NCBI GenBank assembly: GCA_964462985.1
Contig: CAYXAA010000059.1
Span: forward strand, 1-15,872
Length of the DNA: 15,872 nucleotides
Reading direction: 5' to 3'
Source: CAYXAA01 sp964462985
GTDB taxonomy: Bacteria > Pseudomonadota > Alphaproteobacteria > Rhizobiales > Stappiaceae
Shown here in pieces: positions 1 through 7,359 of this stretch. Under the pieces are notes generated by a model that saw only the letters and a list, made by a program, of their open reading frames with translations, did not search any database and was not told the DNA's origin. A program made the position numbers and the translations under genes. How positions within the stretch are numbered: position 1 is the first letter of the stretch; every line of letters begins with the position of its first letter.

Positions 1-362
1 ACGTTCTCGTAGATCGACTTCGGGAACGGGTTCGGCTTCTGGAACACCATCCCGACCCGGGCGCGCAGCTCAACCACGTCGACCGACGGATCGTAGATGT
101 CGCCGTCGTCCAGCGTGATCTTGCCCTGCACGCTGCAGATGTCGATGGTGTCGTTCATCCGGTTGAGGCAGCGCAGGAAGGTCGACTTGCCACAGCCCGA
201 CGGGCCGATGAAGGCCGTCACCTGATTCTGGCGGATGTCAACATCGACGTCGAACAGCGCCTGCTTGTCAGCGTAGAACACGCTCACATTCCGGCCGCGC
301 ATCTTAATCCGCGGCTCCGTGTGGGCGGTCGCCTGCGTCCGCTCGGCGGTTTCTGTCAGCAT
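1..362 (-). CDS. pstB: Phosphate ABC transporter ATP-binding protein PstB (partial, C-terminal part beyond left edge)
   Basis: PstB is the cytoplasmic ATPase of the high-affinity phosphate importer PstSCAB and powers phosphate entry through PstC/PstA. The 120 visible codons start at an ATG (360-362) and show a Walker A motif, GPSGCGKST, at residues 53-61. The Q-loop FQKPNPFPKSIYEN at residues 107-120 is strongly diagnostic of PstB. The signature motif, Walker B and H-loop lie outside the window, which cuts the gene at position 1. The start is 19 bp downstream of the pstA stop, with a GGGG-containing stretch upstream as a weak ribosome site. It is the last visible gene of the pstSCAB order. 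In related bacteria phoU and phoB usually follow, but that cannot be seen here. Family identity is certain; only the exact start is open. Confidence 0.96.
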   Translation of the reverse strand, partial: MLTETAERTQATAHTEPRIKMRGRNVSVFYADKQALFDVDVDIRQNQVTAFIGPSGCGKSTFLRCLNRMNDTIDICSVQGKITLDDGDIYDPSVDVVELRARVGMVFQKPNPFPKSIYEN

Positions 363-381
363 GGTCAAATCCCCGTCTCGT

Positions 382-1692
382 TCACCAGCGCCGCTCGAAA
401 CGACGGCGCAGGAGAACTGCTCCGATGTTCATCAATGCCAGAAAGACCAGCAGGATTATGATGGCGCCCGACGTTCTTTCCACGAAAGCCCGCTCGGCTT
501 CGTTGGCCCACATGAAGATCTGCACCGGCAGCGCGGTCGAGGGGTCGAGCGGCGTCGTCGGATAGTCAACCACGAAGGCAACCATGCCGATCAGAAGCAG
601 TGGGGCGGTCTCCCCGAGTGCCTGGGCCAAGCCGATGATCGTGCCTGTGAGGATGCCGGGCGTCGCGAGCGGCAGAACGTGGTGAAACACCATCTGCATC
701 TTGGAGGCGCCGAGGCCGAGCGCGGCCGAGCGGATCGAGGGCGGCACCGCCTTCAGCGCCGCCCGGGTTGCAATAATGATCGTCGGCAAGGTCATCAGGG
801 TCAGCACCAGTCCTCCGACCAGCGAGGCCGAACGCGGCAGGTGCATGAAGCTGATGAAGACGGCGAGGCCGAGCAGGCCGAAGACGATCGAGGGCACTGC
901 GGCGAGGTTGTTGATGTTGACCTCGATGAGGTCGGTCCACCGGTTCTTCGGAGCAAACTCCTCGAGATAAATCGAGGCCGCGACGCCGATCGGCAGCGCG
1001 AGGATCAGCACGATCCCCATCATGTAGAGCGAGCCGATGATCGCCACGCCCACGCCGGCCGTCTCCGGGCGACTCGAGGCGCCGAACTCGAACAGACCCC
1101 AGTTGAAACGCTGCTTCAATGCGCCCTCGTCTTCGAGCTTGCGGATCCACTCGACCTGCTGGTCGGACACCTTGCGCCGGGATTCCTCGACCGAAAGATC
1201 CACCTGGCCCTTGACCGCGGAGTCGACGTTGGCCGTCGCAAGCACCCAGACGTTCTGCGTGGTGCCGATGATGGCCGGGTTGGCGATCACCAGGTCTCGA
1301 AGTTGGGCACGTACGCCGTTCGACACCAGGTTGCCGGCGGCGCGCCTCTGCGCCCGGTTCGCGGGATCGATGCCGAGCTTCTTGACGATTGCGTCCTGGG
1401 CGAGACGTGGATAGTTCGCCCGGTACAGCACGCTCGGCTCGCTGGCCCGCTTGTTGTCCGGATCGATGACGGCGGGATCGAACTCGATCGGCAGCAGGAT
1501 CGACGTCTGCCAGAAGGCGGTGTAGCCGTTGGAGACAACCGAGCCCAGCAGTGCGATGAGGAAGAACAGGCCGACCGCGATGGCAACGATGCCGTAGATC
1601 TTGAAGCGCCGTTCAGCGGCGTTGCGGCGCCTGATCCCGATGTCGCGACGCGCGGCAACGGCGGCGCCGGCCTCGATCGGAGCGTCGGTCAT
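382..1692 (-). CDS. pstA: Phosphate ABC transporter permease PstA (long form)
   Basis: PstA is one of the two inner-membrane permeases of the phosphate importer and pairs with PstC. It is 436 aa, longer than the roughly 300-aa enteric PstA. The extra length is an N-terminal region typical of alphaproteobacterial proteins (DUF3333-type): a basic cytoplasmic start, a first membrane helix at about 34-54, then a soluble, probably periplasmic segment at about 60-205. The permease core follows, with helices from about 213 on. The ABC-contact (EAA-like) loop, AALGLGASKMQMVFHHVLP, is at 323-341, followed by GLAQALGETAPLLLIG, a typical PstA stretch. The ATG overlaps the pstC stop in an ATGA arrangement, which indicates translational coupling, and pstB follows after 19 bp. 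No frameshift or missing motif is visible. Confidence 0.96.
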   Translation of the reverse strand: MTDAPIEAGAAVAARRDIGIRRRNAAERRFKIYGIVAIAVGLFFLIALLGSVVSNGYTAFWQTSILLPIEFDPAVIDPDNKRASEPSVLYRANYPRLAQDAIVKKLGIDPANRAQRRAAGNLVSNGVRAQLRDLVIANPAIIGTTQNVWVLATANVDSAVKGQVDLSVEESRRKVSDQQVEWIRKLEDEGALKQRFNWGLFEFGASSRPETAGVGVAIIGSLYMMGIVLILALPIGVAASIYLEEFAPKNRWTDLIEVNINNLAAVPSIVFGLLGLAVFISFMHLPRSASLVGGLVLTLMTLPTIIIATRAALKAVPPSIRSAALGLGASKMQMVFHHVLPLATPGILTGTIIGLAQALGETAPLLLIGMVAFVVDYPTTPLDPSTALPVQIFMWANEAERAFVERTSGAIIILLVFLALMNIGAVLLRRRFERRW

Positions 1693-3158
1693 TCGTACTG
1701 CTCCCGGTATTTGCGCACGATGAAAAGCGCGAAGACGTTCATACCCAGCGTCAAGACGAACAGCGTCATCCCGAGCGCGAAGGCCACCAGCGTCTGAGGC
1801 GAGGTGAATTCCAGATCGCCCGTCAGCTGGTTGACGATCTTCACCGTGATCGTCGTCATGGCTTCAAACGGGTTGATCGTGAGCCGCGCTGCGACACCCG
1901 CGGCAAGAACCACGATCATCGTCTCGCCGATGGCGCGCGACGCCGTCAGGAGGAGCGCGCCGACGATGCCCGGCAAGGCGGCCGGCACCACCACGCGCTT
2001 GATCGTCTCCGACTTGGTCGCGCCGAGGCCGAGCGAGCCGTCGCGCATCGACTGGGGCACGGCGGTGATGATGTCGTCCGACAGCGACGACACGAACGGA
2101 ATCAGCATGACGCCCATCACGAGGCCGGCGGTGAGCACGCTCTGCGCCTGGATGAAGGACACCCCACCGGCGATCGCCGCGCTCAGGTCGCGCAGGAAGG
2201 GGCCGACGGTCACGAGGGCGAAGAAGCCGTAGACGATCGTCGGGATGCCCGCGAGCACCTCGAGCAGCGGCTTGACGATCGATCGCACCCGCTTCGTGGC
2301 GTATTCCGCCATGTAAATGGCGGCCATCAGGCCGATCGGCACGGCGAAGAGCATGGCGATCAGCGCGATGTAGAGCGTGCCGGCGAGGAGCGGGATCAGG
2401 CCGAACTGGCCTTCGGCCCCGGCCGAGTCGGCGGCGGCGAAGCGCGGATCCCAGACCGTCCCGAACAAGAAGTTCAGCGGCGACACGGACTGGAAGAACT
2501 TTATCGTCTCGAACAGCATCGAGAAGACGATGCCGACGGTGGTCAGGACCGCAATTGCCGAGGCCAGCATCAGCATCCACAGCACGACGCGCTCGACCTT
2601 GTTGCGCGCCCGGGCGCGGATCTGGATCCGCGAGATCGCCACTAGCACGCCTGCCACCGCGATCAGGATCGCGACAGTGCCGCCGATCGTCGAGGCGCGA
2701 TCCTCCATCGCGTTCATCTCGACTGCGATCGGAATCATATAGTCCTGCGTCTCCGAGGGCAGCGCGACGCCGCGCTCGGCCAGCAGCGGACGCAGGTCGG
2801 CGAACGTCGCCGGCAGCTGGTCCGCCGGCACGTCGGGCAACTGCCGCAGGCCGGCGGCAAGACTCTCGATCATGCCGCGCGCGAGAGCCCGGCTGGCGAT
2901 CGCGCTTTGCTCGGTCTGCTCGGGAAGCTTCTGGGTCGTGACGGTGTCGATATACGAGGTGCTGCCGATCGACCACACGATGAGGAAGAGCAGCGCAGGC
3001 AGGCTGCCGAGAAGAAACACCCACCATCCGTGATAGTGAGCCAGCGAATGCGGCTTTTCGGTCGCACCGGCATGCTGCGTCACCGCCCGGTGGCGGCCGA
3101 CGACAAATCCCGCGACAGCAATCGCCAGGACGATGAGAACAACGTACGTAGCCGACAC
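1689..3158 (-). CDS. pstC: Phosphate ABC transporter permease PstC (long form)
   Basis: PstC is the partner permease of PstA in the phosphate importer. I chose the GTG at 3156-3158, giving 489 aa, because it follows a GGCGGAGA ribosome site at a good distance and begins directly with a membrane helix (VSATYVVLIVLAIAVAGFVV). An open frame continues upstream to 3329 but runs into pstS and has no protein-like character. The N-terminal third has two helices (about 4-21 and 46-66), a soluble segment at about 68-155, and further helices near 160-178 and 192-215. This matches the extended alphaproteobacterial PstC rather than the short enteric form. The transporter core contains GIPTIVYGFFAL at 304-315, an EAA-like loop with GLGATKSETIKRVVVPAALPG at 377-397, and AIGETMIVVLAAG at 409-421. 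It overlaps pstA by 4 bp. Confidence 0.95.
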   Translation of the reverse strand: MSATYVVLIVLAIAVAGFVVGRHRAVTQHAGATEKPHSLAHYHGWWVFLLGSLPALLFLIVWSIGSTSYIDTVTTQKLPEQTEQSAIASRALARGMIESLAAGLRQLPDVPADQLPATFADLRPLLAERGVALPSETQDYMIPIAVEMNAMEDRASTIGGTVAILIAVAGVLVAISRIQIRARARNKVERVVLWMLMLASAIAVLTTVGIVFSMLFETIKFFQSVSPLNFLFGTVWDPRFAAADSAGAEGQFGLIPLLAGTLYIALIAMLFAVPIGLMAAIYMAEYATKRVRSIVKPLLEVLAGIPTIVYGFFALVTVGPFLRDLSAAIAGGVSFIQAQSVLTAGLVMGVMLIPFVSSLSDDIITAVPQSMRDGSLGLGATKSETIKRVVVPAALPGIVGALLLTASRAIGETMIVVLAAGVAARLTINPFEAMTTITVKIVNQLTGDLEFTSPQTLVAFALGMTLFVLTLGMNVFALFIVRKYREQYE

Positions 3159-3205
3159 CGGTCTATCTCCGCCGCCTACCCGCGCATCGGGCGGATATCC
3201 CCTTG

Positions 3206-3240
3206 GCGAACCGCGAACGGACGGATCCGTTCGCGGTCGC
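3206..3240 (-). terminator. Intercistronic stem-loop between pstS and pstC
   Basis: A perfect 11-bp inverted repeat, CCGCGAACGGA / TCCGTTCGCGG, spans 3211-3236 with a 4-nt loop. It extends by four more pairs (GCGA/TCGC) after a one-base bulge to 3206-3240. It begins 16 bp after the pstS stop and ends about 47 bp before the pstC start. There is no U-run after it, so it is not a classical Rho-independent terminator. By analogy with other binding-protein-dependent operons, I infer that it protects the pstS 3' end or partly attenuates read-through, so more PstS is made than PstC/A/B. The structure is seen directly; its role is inferred. Confidence 0.65.
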
Positions 3241-3255
3241 TTGCATTCCGGCAGA

Positions 3256-4296
3256 TCACATGGTCTTGCCGGAGTTGAACGCGTCGCGCTGGGCGTCGCG
3301 TTCGGCATCCGGAGCCGGGACGAGGCCATATTCGGCGAGCGGACCGTCCGGCCCGATCATCTGGTCGTCAAGAAAGAACTCGACGTATTCCTTGAGGCCC
3401 GGCACCACGCCGATATGCGCCTTCTTGACGTAGAACTGCAGCGGACGCGACACGGGATACTCGCCCGACGAGATCGTCTCGACCGACGGAGTGACGCCGC
3501 TCATCGTGGCGACCTTCAGCTTGTCGGCGTTGTTCTCGTAGAACGACAGGCCGAACACGCCGACGCCAGTCTTGTTGGAATCGATACGGGCGAGCGTCTC
3601 GGTGTAGTCGCCGTCGATGTCGACGGCAGCGCCGTCCTTGCGGACCGCGATGCAGGCGTCCTCGGCCGCGTCCTCATCGAGGCCGCCGGCCTTGGCAGCC
3701 TCGAGGCCTCCGGCCTCTTCGCAGCCGGCCGCGAGAACCTTCTCCTCGAAGACTTCGCGGGTGCCGTGCTTTTCGCCCGGGATGTAGGCGGCAATGTCCC
3801 AATCCGGCAAAGCCGGATTGACTTCGCTCCACTTCTTGTAGGGATTGTCGACCAGCTTGCCGTCAACCGCGACCCTGGCGGCAAGTGCCTTGTAGACGTC
3901 GATCGGGGTCAGCGCCCAGTCCGGCCCCTTGATGTCGGTCGCGAACACGATGCCGTCATAGCCGAACTGGATTTCCTGGATCTCCTTCACGCCGGCCTCG
4001 GCGCAGACCTTGACCTCGGACTCGCGGATCTTGCGCGATGCATTGGCGATGTCGATGGTGTTCTCGCCAACGCCCTTGCAGAATTCCTTCAGGCCGGCGG
4101 AGGAGCCGCCCGATTCGACGACCGGGGTCTTGAAGTCGGGGAAGGCCTCGCCGAAGTTCTCGGCGACGATCTTCGCATAAGGCAGCACGGTCGACGAGCC
4201 GGCAATCTGGACCTGATTGCGCGCCTGGGCGCCACCGGCGACGACAGAGCTGGCGACTGCGAGAGCGGTAACGCTCACGAGAGTCTTGATTTTCAC
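3256..4296 (-). CDS. pstS: Periplasmic phosphate-binding protein PstS
   Basis: PstS captures inorganic phosphate in the periplasm and delivers it to PstC/PstA. The GTG at 4294-4296 was chosen because a strong ribosome site (GGGAGAGG) lies just upstream and the product then begins with a signal peptide (VKIKTLVSVTALAVASSVVA, cleavage near AQA-R, about residue 25). The frame stays open further upstream to 4386, but that would bury the signal peptide. The mature protein starts with the PstS hallmark IAGSSTVLPYA (31-41). It then shows ESGGSSAGLKEFCKG (61-75), IANASRKI (83-90), FGYDGIVFA (111-119) and PGEKHGTREVFEE (173-185), the phosphate-contact segments of the family. Length is 346 aa, normal for PstS. 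A Pho box lies upstream. The nearest alternative is a phosphonate- or sulfonate-binding relative, which the operon makes very unlikely. Confidence 0.96.
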   Translation of the reverse strand: MKIKTLVSVTALAVASSVVAGGAQARNQVQIAGSSTVLPYAKIVAENFGEAFPDFKTPVVESGGSSAGLKEFCKGVGENTIDIANASRKIRESEVKVCAEAGVKEIQEIQFGYDGIVFATDIKGPDWALTPIDVYKALAARVAVDGKLVDNPYKKWSEVNPALPDWDIAAYIPGEKHGTREVFEEKVLAAGCEEAGGLEAAKAGGLDEDAAEDACIAVRKDGAAVDIDGDYTETLARIDSNKTGVGVFGLSFYENNADKLKVATMSGVTPSVETISSGEYPVSRPLQFYVKKAHIGVVPGLKEYVEFFLDDQMIGPDGPLAEYGLVPAPDAERDAQRDAFNSGKTM

Positions 4297-4390
4297 CTGA
4301 CCTCTCCCTGTTGGATGTGCAGGATTTTGGACGTCGCACCGCAGGCTAATTCCCGCAGCGCCGAGCGGACCGTAGTCCCGGTGCATGATC

Positions 4391-4396
4391 CTTGTA
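4391..4396 (-). promoter_or_regulatory. Candidate -10 element of the PhoB-dependent pstS promoter
   Basis: Read on the minus strand, TACAAG (four of six matches to TATAAT) begins 10 bp after the second Pho-box repeat. This is the usual spacing for a PhoB-activated promoter in which the Pho box replaces the -35 element. Transcription would start near 4384, giving a leader of roughly 90 nt before pstS. The assignment rests on spacing and a partial match only. Confidence 0.45.
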
Positions 4397-4406
4397 TGAA
4401 GAACCG

Positions 4407-4424
4407 TTATCAGTTTTGTGACAG
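4407..4424 (-). promoter_or_regulatory. Pho box (PhoB binding site) upstream of pstS
   Basis: On the minus strand the sequence reads CTGTCAC-AAAA-CTGATAA: two 7-bp direct repeats separated by an A-rich 4-bp spacer. The first repeat matches CTGTCAT at six of seven positions, the second at four or five depending on the alignment. The 11-bp period and AT-rich spacer match the established PhoB operator. It lies 111 bp upstream of the pstS start and 32 bp after the phoR stop, so it gives the pst genes a starvation-inducible promoter separate from phoR. Confidence 0.8.
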
Positions 4425-4456
4425 CGCAAGGCCTTGAATTAAAAGCCGTTTCTGCC

Positions 4457-5809
4457 TCAGGACGACGAAGCGTCGAGTTTGGCCGCCGGCACGCGCACCG
4501 TGAAACAGGCCCCCTTGCCGGGCACGCTTTCGATGTCGAGCCGGGCCTTGTGGCGGGTCAGGATGTGCTTGACGATCGCCAGTCCCAGGCCCGTGCCCTT
4601 CATCTCCCGGCTCGCAGTAACATCAACCCGGTAAAACCGCTCCGTCAGGCGCGGCAGATGGTCGGGATCGATTCCCGGACCGAAATCCTTGACCGACACC
4701 AGCCAGCCGCCGGGCCCGCCCTGCGCCGGGTCCGCGACGATGCGAACCTCGACGCGCTTGCCGGCCGCGCCGTATTTAAGCGCGTTCTCGACCAGGTTTT
4801 CGAACACCTCCGTCAACTCGTCGCGGTCGCCGAATACCGGGATCGGCTGGTCCGGCACGTCGAGCTCAATGACGACACCGAGTTCGCGAGCCAGCGGCTG
4901 CAGCCCGTCCAGCGTGTGCCGCATGACGGAGCCGAGGTCGACCACCGTCTCGGGATGGACGTGTGCCTTGAGCTCAATCCGAGACAGCGACAGGAGATCG
5001 TCGATCAAACGGCGCATCCGCCCGGCTTGTTCCAGCATGATCTGGAGGAAGCGCTCGCGTGCCGTCGCGTCGTCGCGCGCCGGGCCCTGTAGCGTCTCGA
5101 TGAAGCCAGTGAGCGAGGCGAGCGGTGTGCGCAACTCGTGGCTGGCATTGGCGACAAAGTCGGCGCGCATCCTTTCCAGCCGGCGCTGCTCCGTCAGATC
5201 GCGGACGGTCACCAGGATGAAGCCGGGTCGCTGCGGCACAGCCGCCGGTCTGTCGCCGGCGCCGATCGGCCGCACCGAGACGATCGAGGCCTCGAACCAC
5301 AGCTCGGTCGGCACCTTTTCGGTCCATTCGATTCGTTCTTCGCCGCCACCGGCGATCACCCGGTCGAGCGCTTCAAGGAGAGACGGCGCCCGCAGCCGCA
5401 GCGACAAGGGATCGCCGGGCCTGACCGAGCCGAACCGGTCCCGCGCCGCGACATTGGCGTAGCGGGTAATGCCGCGCCGGTCGATCAGGAAGCACGGATT
5501 GGGAAACGCATCGGCCACCAGCTTCATGCTGGTGTCCGGCCACAGGCTTTGCCCCCCGTCCGTACGGGCCATTCGGCGAGAAACGAACACCCGCCGACGC
5601 GGCGAAATTCCGGCGGCACCGGCCAGGAACAGATATCCGGCCACAGCCGCCCAGATCGGCACCGCGAACCACAGCACCGCGCCCGCAAGCACGGCCGCGG
5701 CCGCGGCAAGGGTCCAGCGGGCGTCGACGAGGCGCCACAGGAAGCCGGTCTCCCCACTTTCCGCGGCCGCCGCGTCACCGGCGTTGCTGATCGTGTCCTG
5801 CTCGCTCAT
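4457..5809 (-). CDS. phoR: Phosphate regulon sensor histidine kinase PhoR
   Basis: PhoR is the inner-membrane histidine kinase that phosphorylates the response regulator PhoB when phosphate is scarce; the Pst complex normally holds it inactive. The 450-aa product has two hydrophobic segments (about 33-48 and 50-68). A PAS-like region follows (about 96-205; note PNPCFLIDRRG). The HisKA domain holds the phospho-acceptor H224 in ANASHELRTPLASLTGFIET. The ATPase domain has an N box (FENLVENALKYG, 336-347), a G1 box (DFGPGID, 375-381), an F box (RLTERFYRVD) and a G2 box (GTGLGLAIVKHIL). All catalytic motifs are intact. The name rests on the architecture and on the adjacent Pho box and pstSCAB. The start is uncertain: ATG 5807-5809 lacks a good ribosome site, and ATG 5900-5902 would add an Arg-rich 31-aa leader. 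The stop is 161 bp before the pstS start. Confidence 0.92.
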   Translation of the reverse strand: MSEQDTISNAGDAAAAESGETGFLWRLVDARWTLAAAAAVLAGAVLWFAVPIWAAVAGYLFLAGAAGISPRRRVFVSRRMARTDGGQSLWPDTSMKLVADAFPNPCFLIDRRGITRYANVAARDRFGSVRPGDPLSLRLRAPSLLEALDRVIAGGGEERIEWTEKVPTELWFEASIVSVRPIGAGDRPAAVPQRPGFILVTVRDLTEQRRLERMRADFVANASHELRTPLASLTGFIETLQGPARDDATARERFLQIMLEQAGRMRRLIDDLLSLSRIELKAHVHPETVVDLGSVMRHTLDGLQPLARELGVVIELDVPDQPIPVFGDRDELTEVFENLVENALKYGAAGKRVEVRIVADPAQGGPGGWLVSVKDFGPGIDPDHLPRLTERFYRVDVTASREMKGTGLGLAIVKHILTRHKARLDIESVPGKGACFTVRVPAAKLDASSS

Positions 5810-5922
5810 CGTCGTCGGATCCGGAAACAAGGGCGATCGGGACCGCCGCGGCGATGGCTCCGGCCGGAGGCGTCCGATATCGGTTCGGAGGCGGAAGGCC
5901 ATGTCCTGCGGTGGTGGACATA

Positions 5923-5937
5923 TCACGCTGGGCGTGA
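5923..5937. promoter_or_regulatory. Palindrome in the phoR / TPR divergent gap (possible operator)
   Basis: TCACGC-TGG-GCGTGA is a perfect 6-bp inverted repeat around a 3-bp centre, in the 210-bp gap between the divergently read phoR and the TPR gene. Size and symmetry would suit a dimeric regulator, but no partner gene points to one. No convincing -35/-10 pair is visible around it on either strand. Confidence 0.35.
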
Positions 5938-6019
5938 CATTCCCAAGACGAATCAAAGGCCGCAGCTGAGAGCCGGTGCACAGTGGTGCCGGTCTCGGCT
6001 GCGGATGAGGACGAGGGCG

Positions 6020-6607
6020 ATGAACCCGCAGCAGGCGGCGGTGCGATTTCAGGATGCGCTGAGGCGTGAGGACTGGCGCGCTGCCGAGCGGGCGCTTCGG
6101 CAACTGCTCGAGGTCGATCGGGCCAATCCCTCACTGCACCACAACCTCGGCCTCGTGCTGCGCCGGCAGGGCCGCGACGCTGACGCGGTCTCCGCCTTCG
6201 ACACGGCCCTGCGACTGGCACCGGCGCATCCTTCGGCCGCATTCGAGCGGGCGGCGGCTCTGATGGACAGCGGCCGTCTCGACGAGGCGGAGGCGGGCTT
6301 TCGCGATCATCTCACCCGCCAGCCGGAAGACGCCGACGCCCTTCTCAACCTCGGCCGGCTGCTGTATCGACGCGACGCGGCGGAGGCCGCGGCCGAGATG
6401 TTTGGCCGGCGTCTTGTCCTGCTGCCACACGACCTCGAAGCGACGATCGGCAAGGCGGAGGCGGATCAGCGGCTCGGTCGGCGGGAAGGCCGCGCCACCC
6501 TGCGCCGGCTTTACCGCGAACGGCCGGCCTTGCGTCCGCGCCTGCTCAAGATCATGACCCAGGGACCGACCGGTGCCGTGCCGCTCGATCTGTCCGCCTT
6601 GCTTTAG
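6020..6607 (+). CDS. Tetratricopeptide-repeat protein
   Basis: The 195-aa product is built almost entirely of TPR helices, roughly at residues 3-35, 36-69, 70-103 and 104-137. Canonical small/large-residue spacing is visible, for example LHHNLGLVLRRQGRDADAV, AFERAAALMDSGRLDEAEA and ALLNLGRLLYRRDAAEAAA. No signal peptide, membrane helix or catalytic domain is visible, so it is probably a cytoplasmic scaffold; its partner cannot be told. Although the first half resembles the TPR part of larger 2OG-oxygenase or sulfotransferase-like fusions, nothing enzymatic follows here. The start at 6020 has only a weak purine-rich site, and an in-frame ATG at 6005 is the alternative. It is divergent from phoR and ends 17 bp from a convergent gene. 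Confidence 0.85.
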   Translation: MNPQQAAVRFQDALRREDWRAAERALRQLLEVDRANPSLHHNLGLVLRRQGRDADAVSAFDTALRLAPAHPSAAFERAAALMDSGRLDEAEAGFRDHLTRQPEDADALLNLGRLLYRRDAAEAAAEMFGRRLVLLPHDLEATIGKAEADQRLGRREGRATLRRLYRERPALRPRLLKIMTQGPTGAVPLDLSALL

Positions 6608-6623
6608 CCCTGCCGTGGCGGGG
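6608..6623. terminator. Short GC hairpin between two convergent genes
   Basis: CCCTGC-CGTG-GCGGGG forms a 6-bp stem with one G-U wobble in the 17-bp gap between the TPR stop and the stop of the convergent gene. On the plus strand it is followed by only TTT, so it is at best a weak shared terminator. Confidence 0.3.
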
Positions 6624-6624
6624 T

Positions 6625-7335
6625 TTAGCGCGGACGCGGCGCCCGGAACCGCTTGCGGTAGAGACCGGGATCGTCCTGCAGCCCGTCCTGGACTTCGCCA
6701 TGGGCCGCGAGCCGTTCGGCATCCATCGGCTCGCACACGAGCGACAGTGCCTCGCGCCGGATCGGAAACGCCTGGGCGACAGGCGTGCCCTGCCGCAGGG
6801 TGCCCGAGAAGGTCGGATCGGTCCACAGGGCCGGAAAGTGGACGAAGCCGTCGCGGTACCGGTCGCAGTCGACCACGCCGGCAAGGGTGCGGAACGGCAG
6901 ATCCTCGCGGTTGAGCGGGTGAACGAACAGCATCGAGACGCCATCCGGCGCCTCGACCGTCCAGAAGTTGGTGAACTTCAGTACGAACCGCCCGGGCTTG
7001 AGCTGCGGGAACGGCACGCCGGCGGCCTGGTCCGGAACATGCAGACCGATCGGCGAACGGGTCTGACGACCGGCGGCAACGGGAGGCGACCAGTCCCAGG
7101 AAATCTCTCCGTCGGCGACCGTGACATCGCAGGCGAGGCGGAACATGACACCGTGTGACAGTGCGTCGATCAACGGCGGGCAGTGCTTCAGCGTGCGCAC
7201 CTCGGCCCCGCCGAGCGCTTCGCTCGCCACCAGCGACGGGATCGCGGCCAGCCACTGTGGCAGGCTGGCGCGCGCCGGCACCGGCTCGGGCACGTGACCG
7301 TGAAGTTCGGGAAGGCAGCGGAACACCAGCTTCAT
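6625..7335 (-). CDS. Hypothetical protein resembling the DUF6065 family
   Basis: This 236-aa protein has no signal peptide or membrane helix and no catalytic motif that I recognise. The centre carries the pattern FVLKFTNFWTVEAPDG..MLFVHPLNREDLPF..LAGVVDCDRY..FVHFPALW (about 117-171). From memory this resembles DUF6065-type proteins, in which an 'NPW-I-TP-G-S' segment is followed by 'PLN..F.TL.G.VDTD.Y...FPF'. No function is established for that family, and the match is recognition, not a search. I chose ATG 7333-7335, which gives a natural MKLVFRCLPE start with GGACGG upstream. A GTG at 7348-7350 would add five residues. It lies 24 bp after the SRPBCC gene on the same strand, so the two are probably co-transcribed. 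Confidence 0.75.
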   Translation of the reverse strand: MKLVFRCLPELHGHVPEPVPARASLPQWLAAIPSLVASEALGGAEVRTLKHCPPLIDALSHGVMFRLACDVTVADGEISWDWSPPVAAGRQTRSPIGLHVPDQAAGVPFPQLKPGRFVLKFTNFWTVEAPDGVSMLFVHPLNREDLPFRTLAGVVDCDRYRDGFVHFPALWTDPTFSGTLRQGTPVAQAFPIRREALSLVCEPMDAERLAAHGEVQDGLQDDPGLYRKRFRAPRPR

Positions 7336-7359
7336 GGCCGTTCCGTCCACGTGGAAGAC

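Noticed and set aside
319..1797. Long plus-strand open frame antisense to pstA
   Set aside because: It is opposite a clear PstA gene, and its product is rich in R, D, G, H and E with no domain, as expected for the shadow of a GC-rich coding strand.
3159..3329. N-terminal extension of PstC to position 3329
   Set aside because: It would overlap the 3' end of pstS and run through the stem-loop, has no ribosome site, and precedes a GTG with a good ribosome site directly before a membrane helix.
4297..4386. N-terminal extension of PstS to position 4386
   Set aside because: It would put about 30 residues ahead of an obvious signal peptide, and the strong ribosome site lies before the GTG at 4296.
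3133..4437. Long plus-strand open frame antisense to pstS
   Set aside because: It covers the complementary strand of an unmistakable PstS and has no ribosome site or recognisable motif.
5923..5950. Second Pho box upstream of phoR
   Set aside because: Only single TGTCA/ATGTC half-sites are seen, without the 11-bp direct-repeat spacing.
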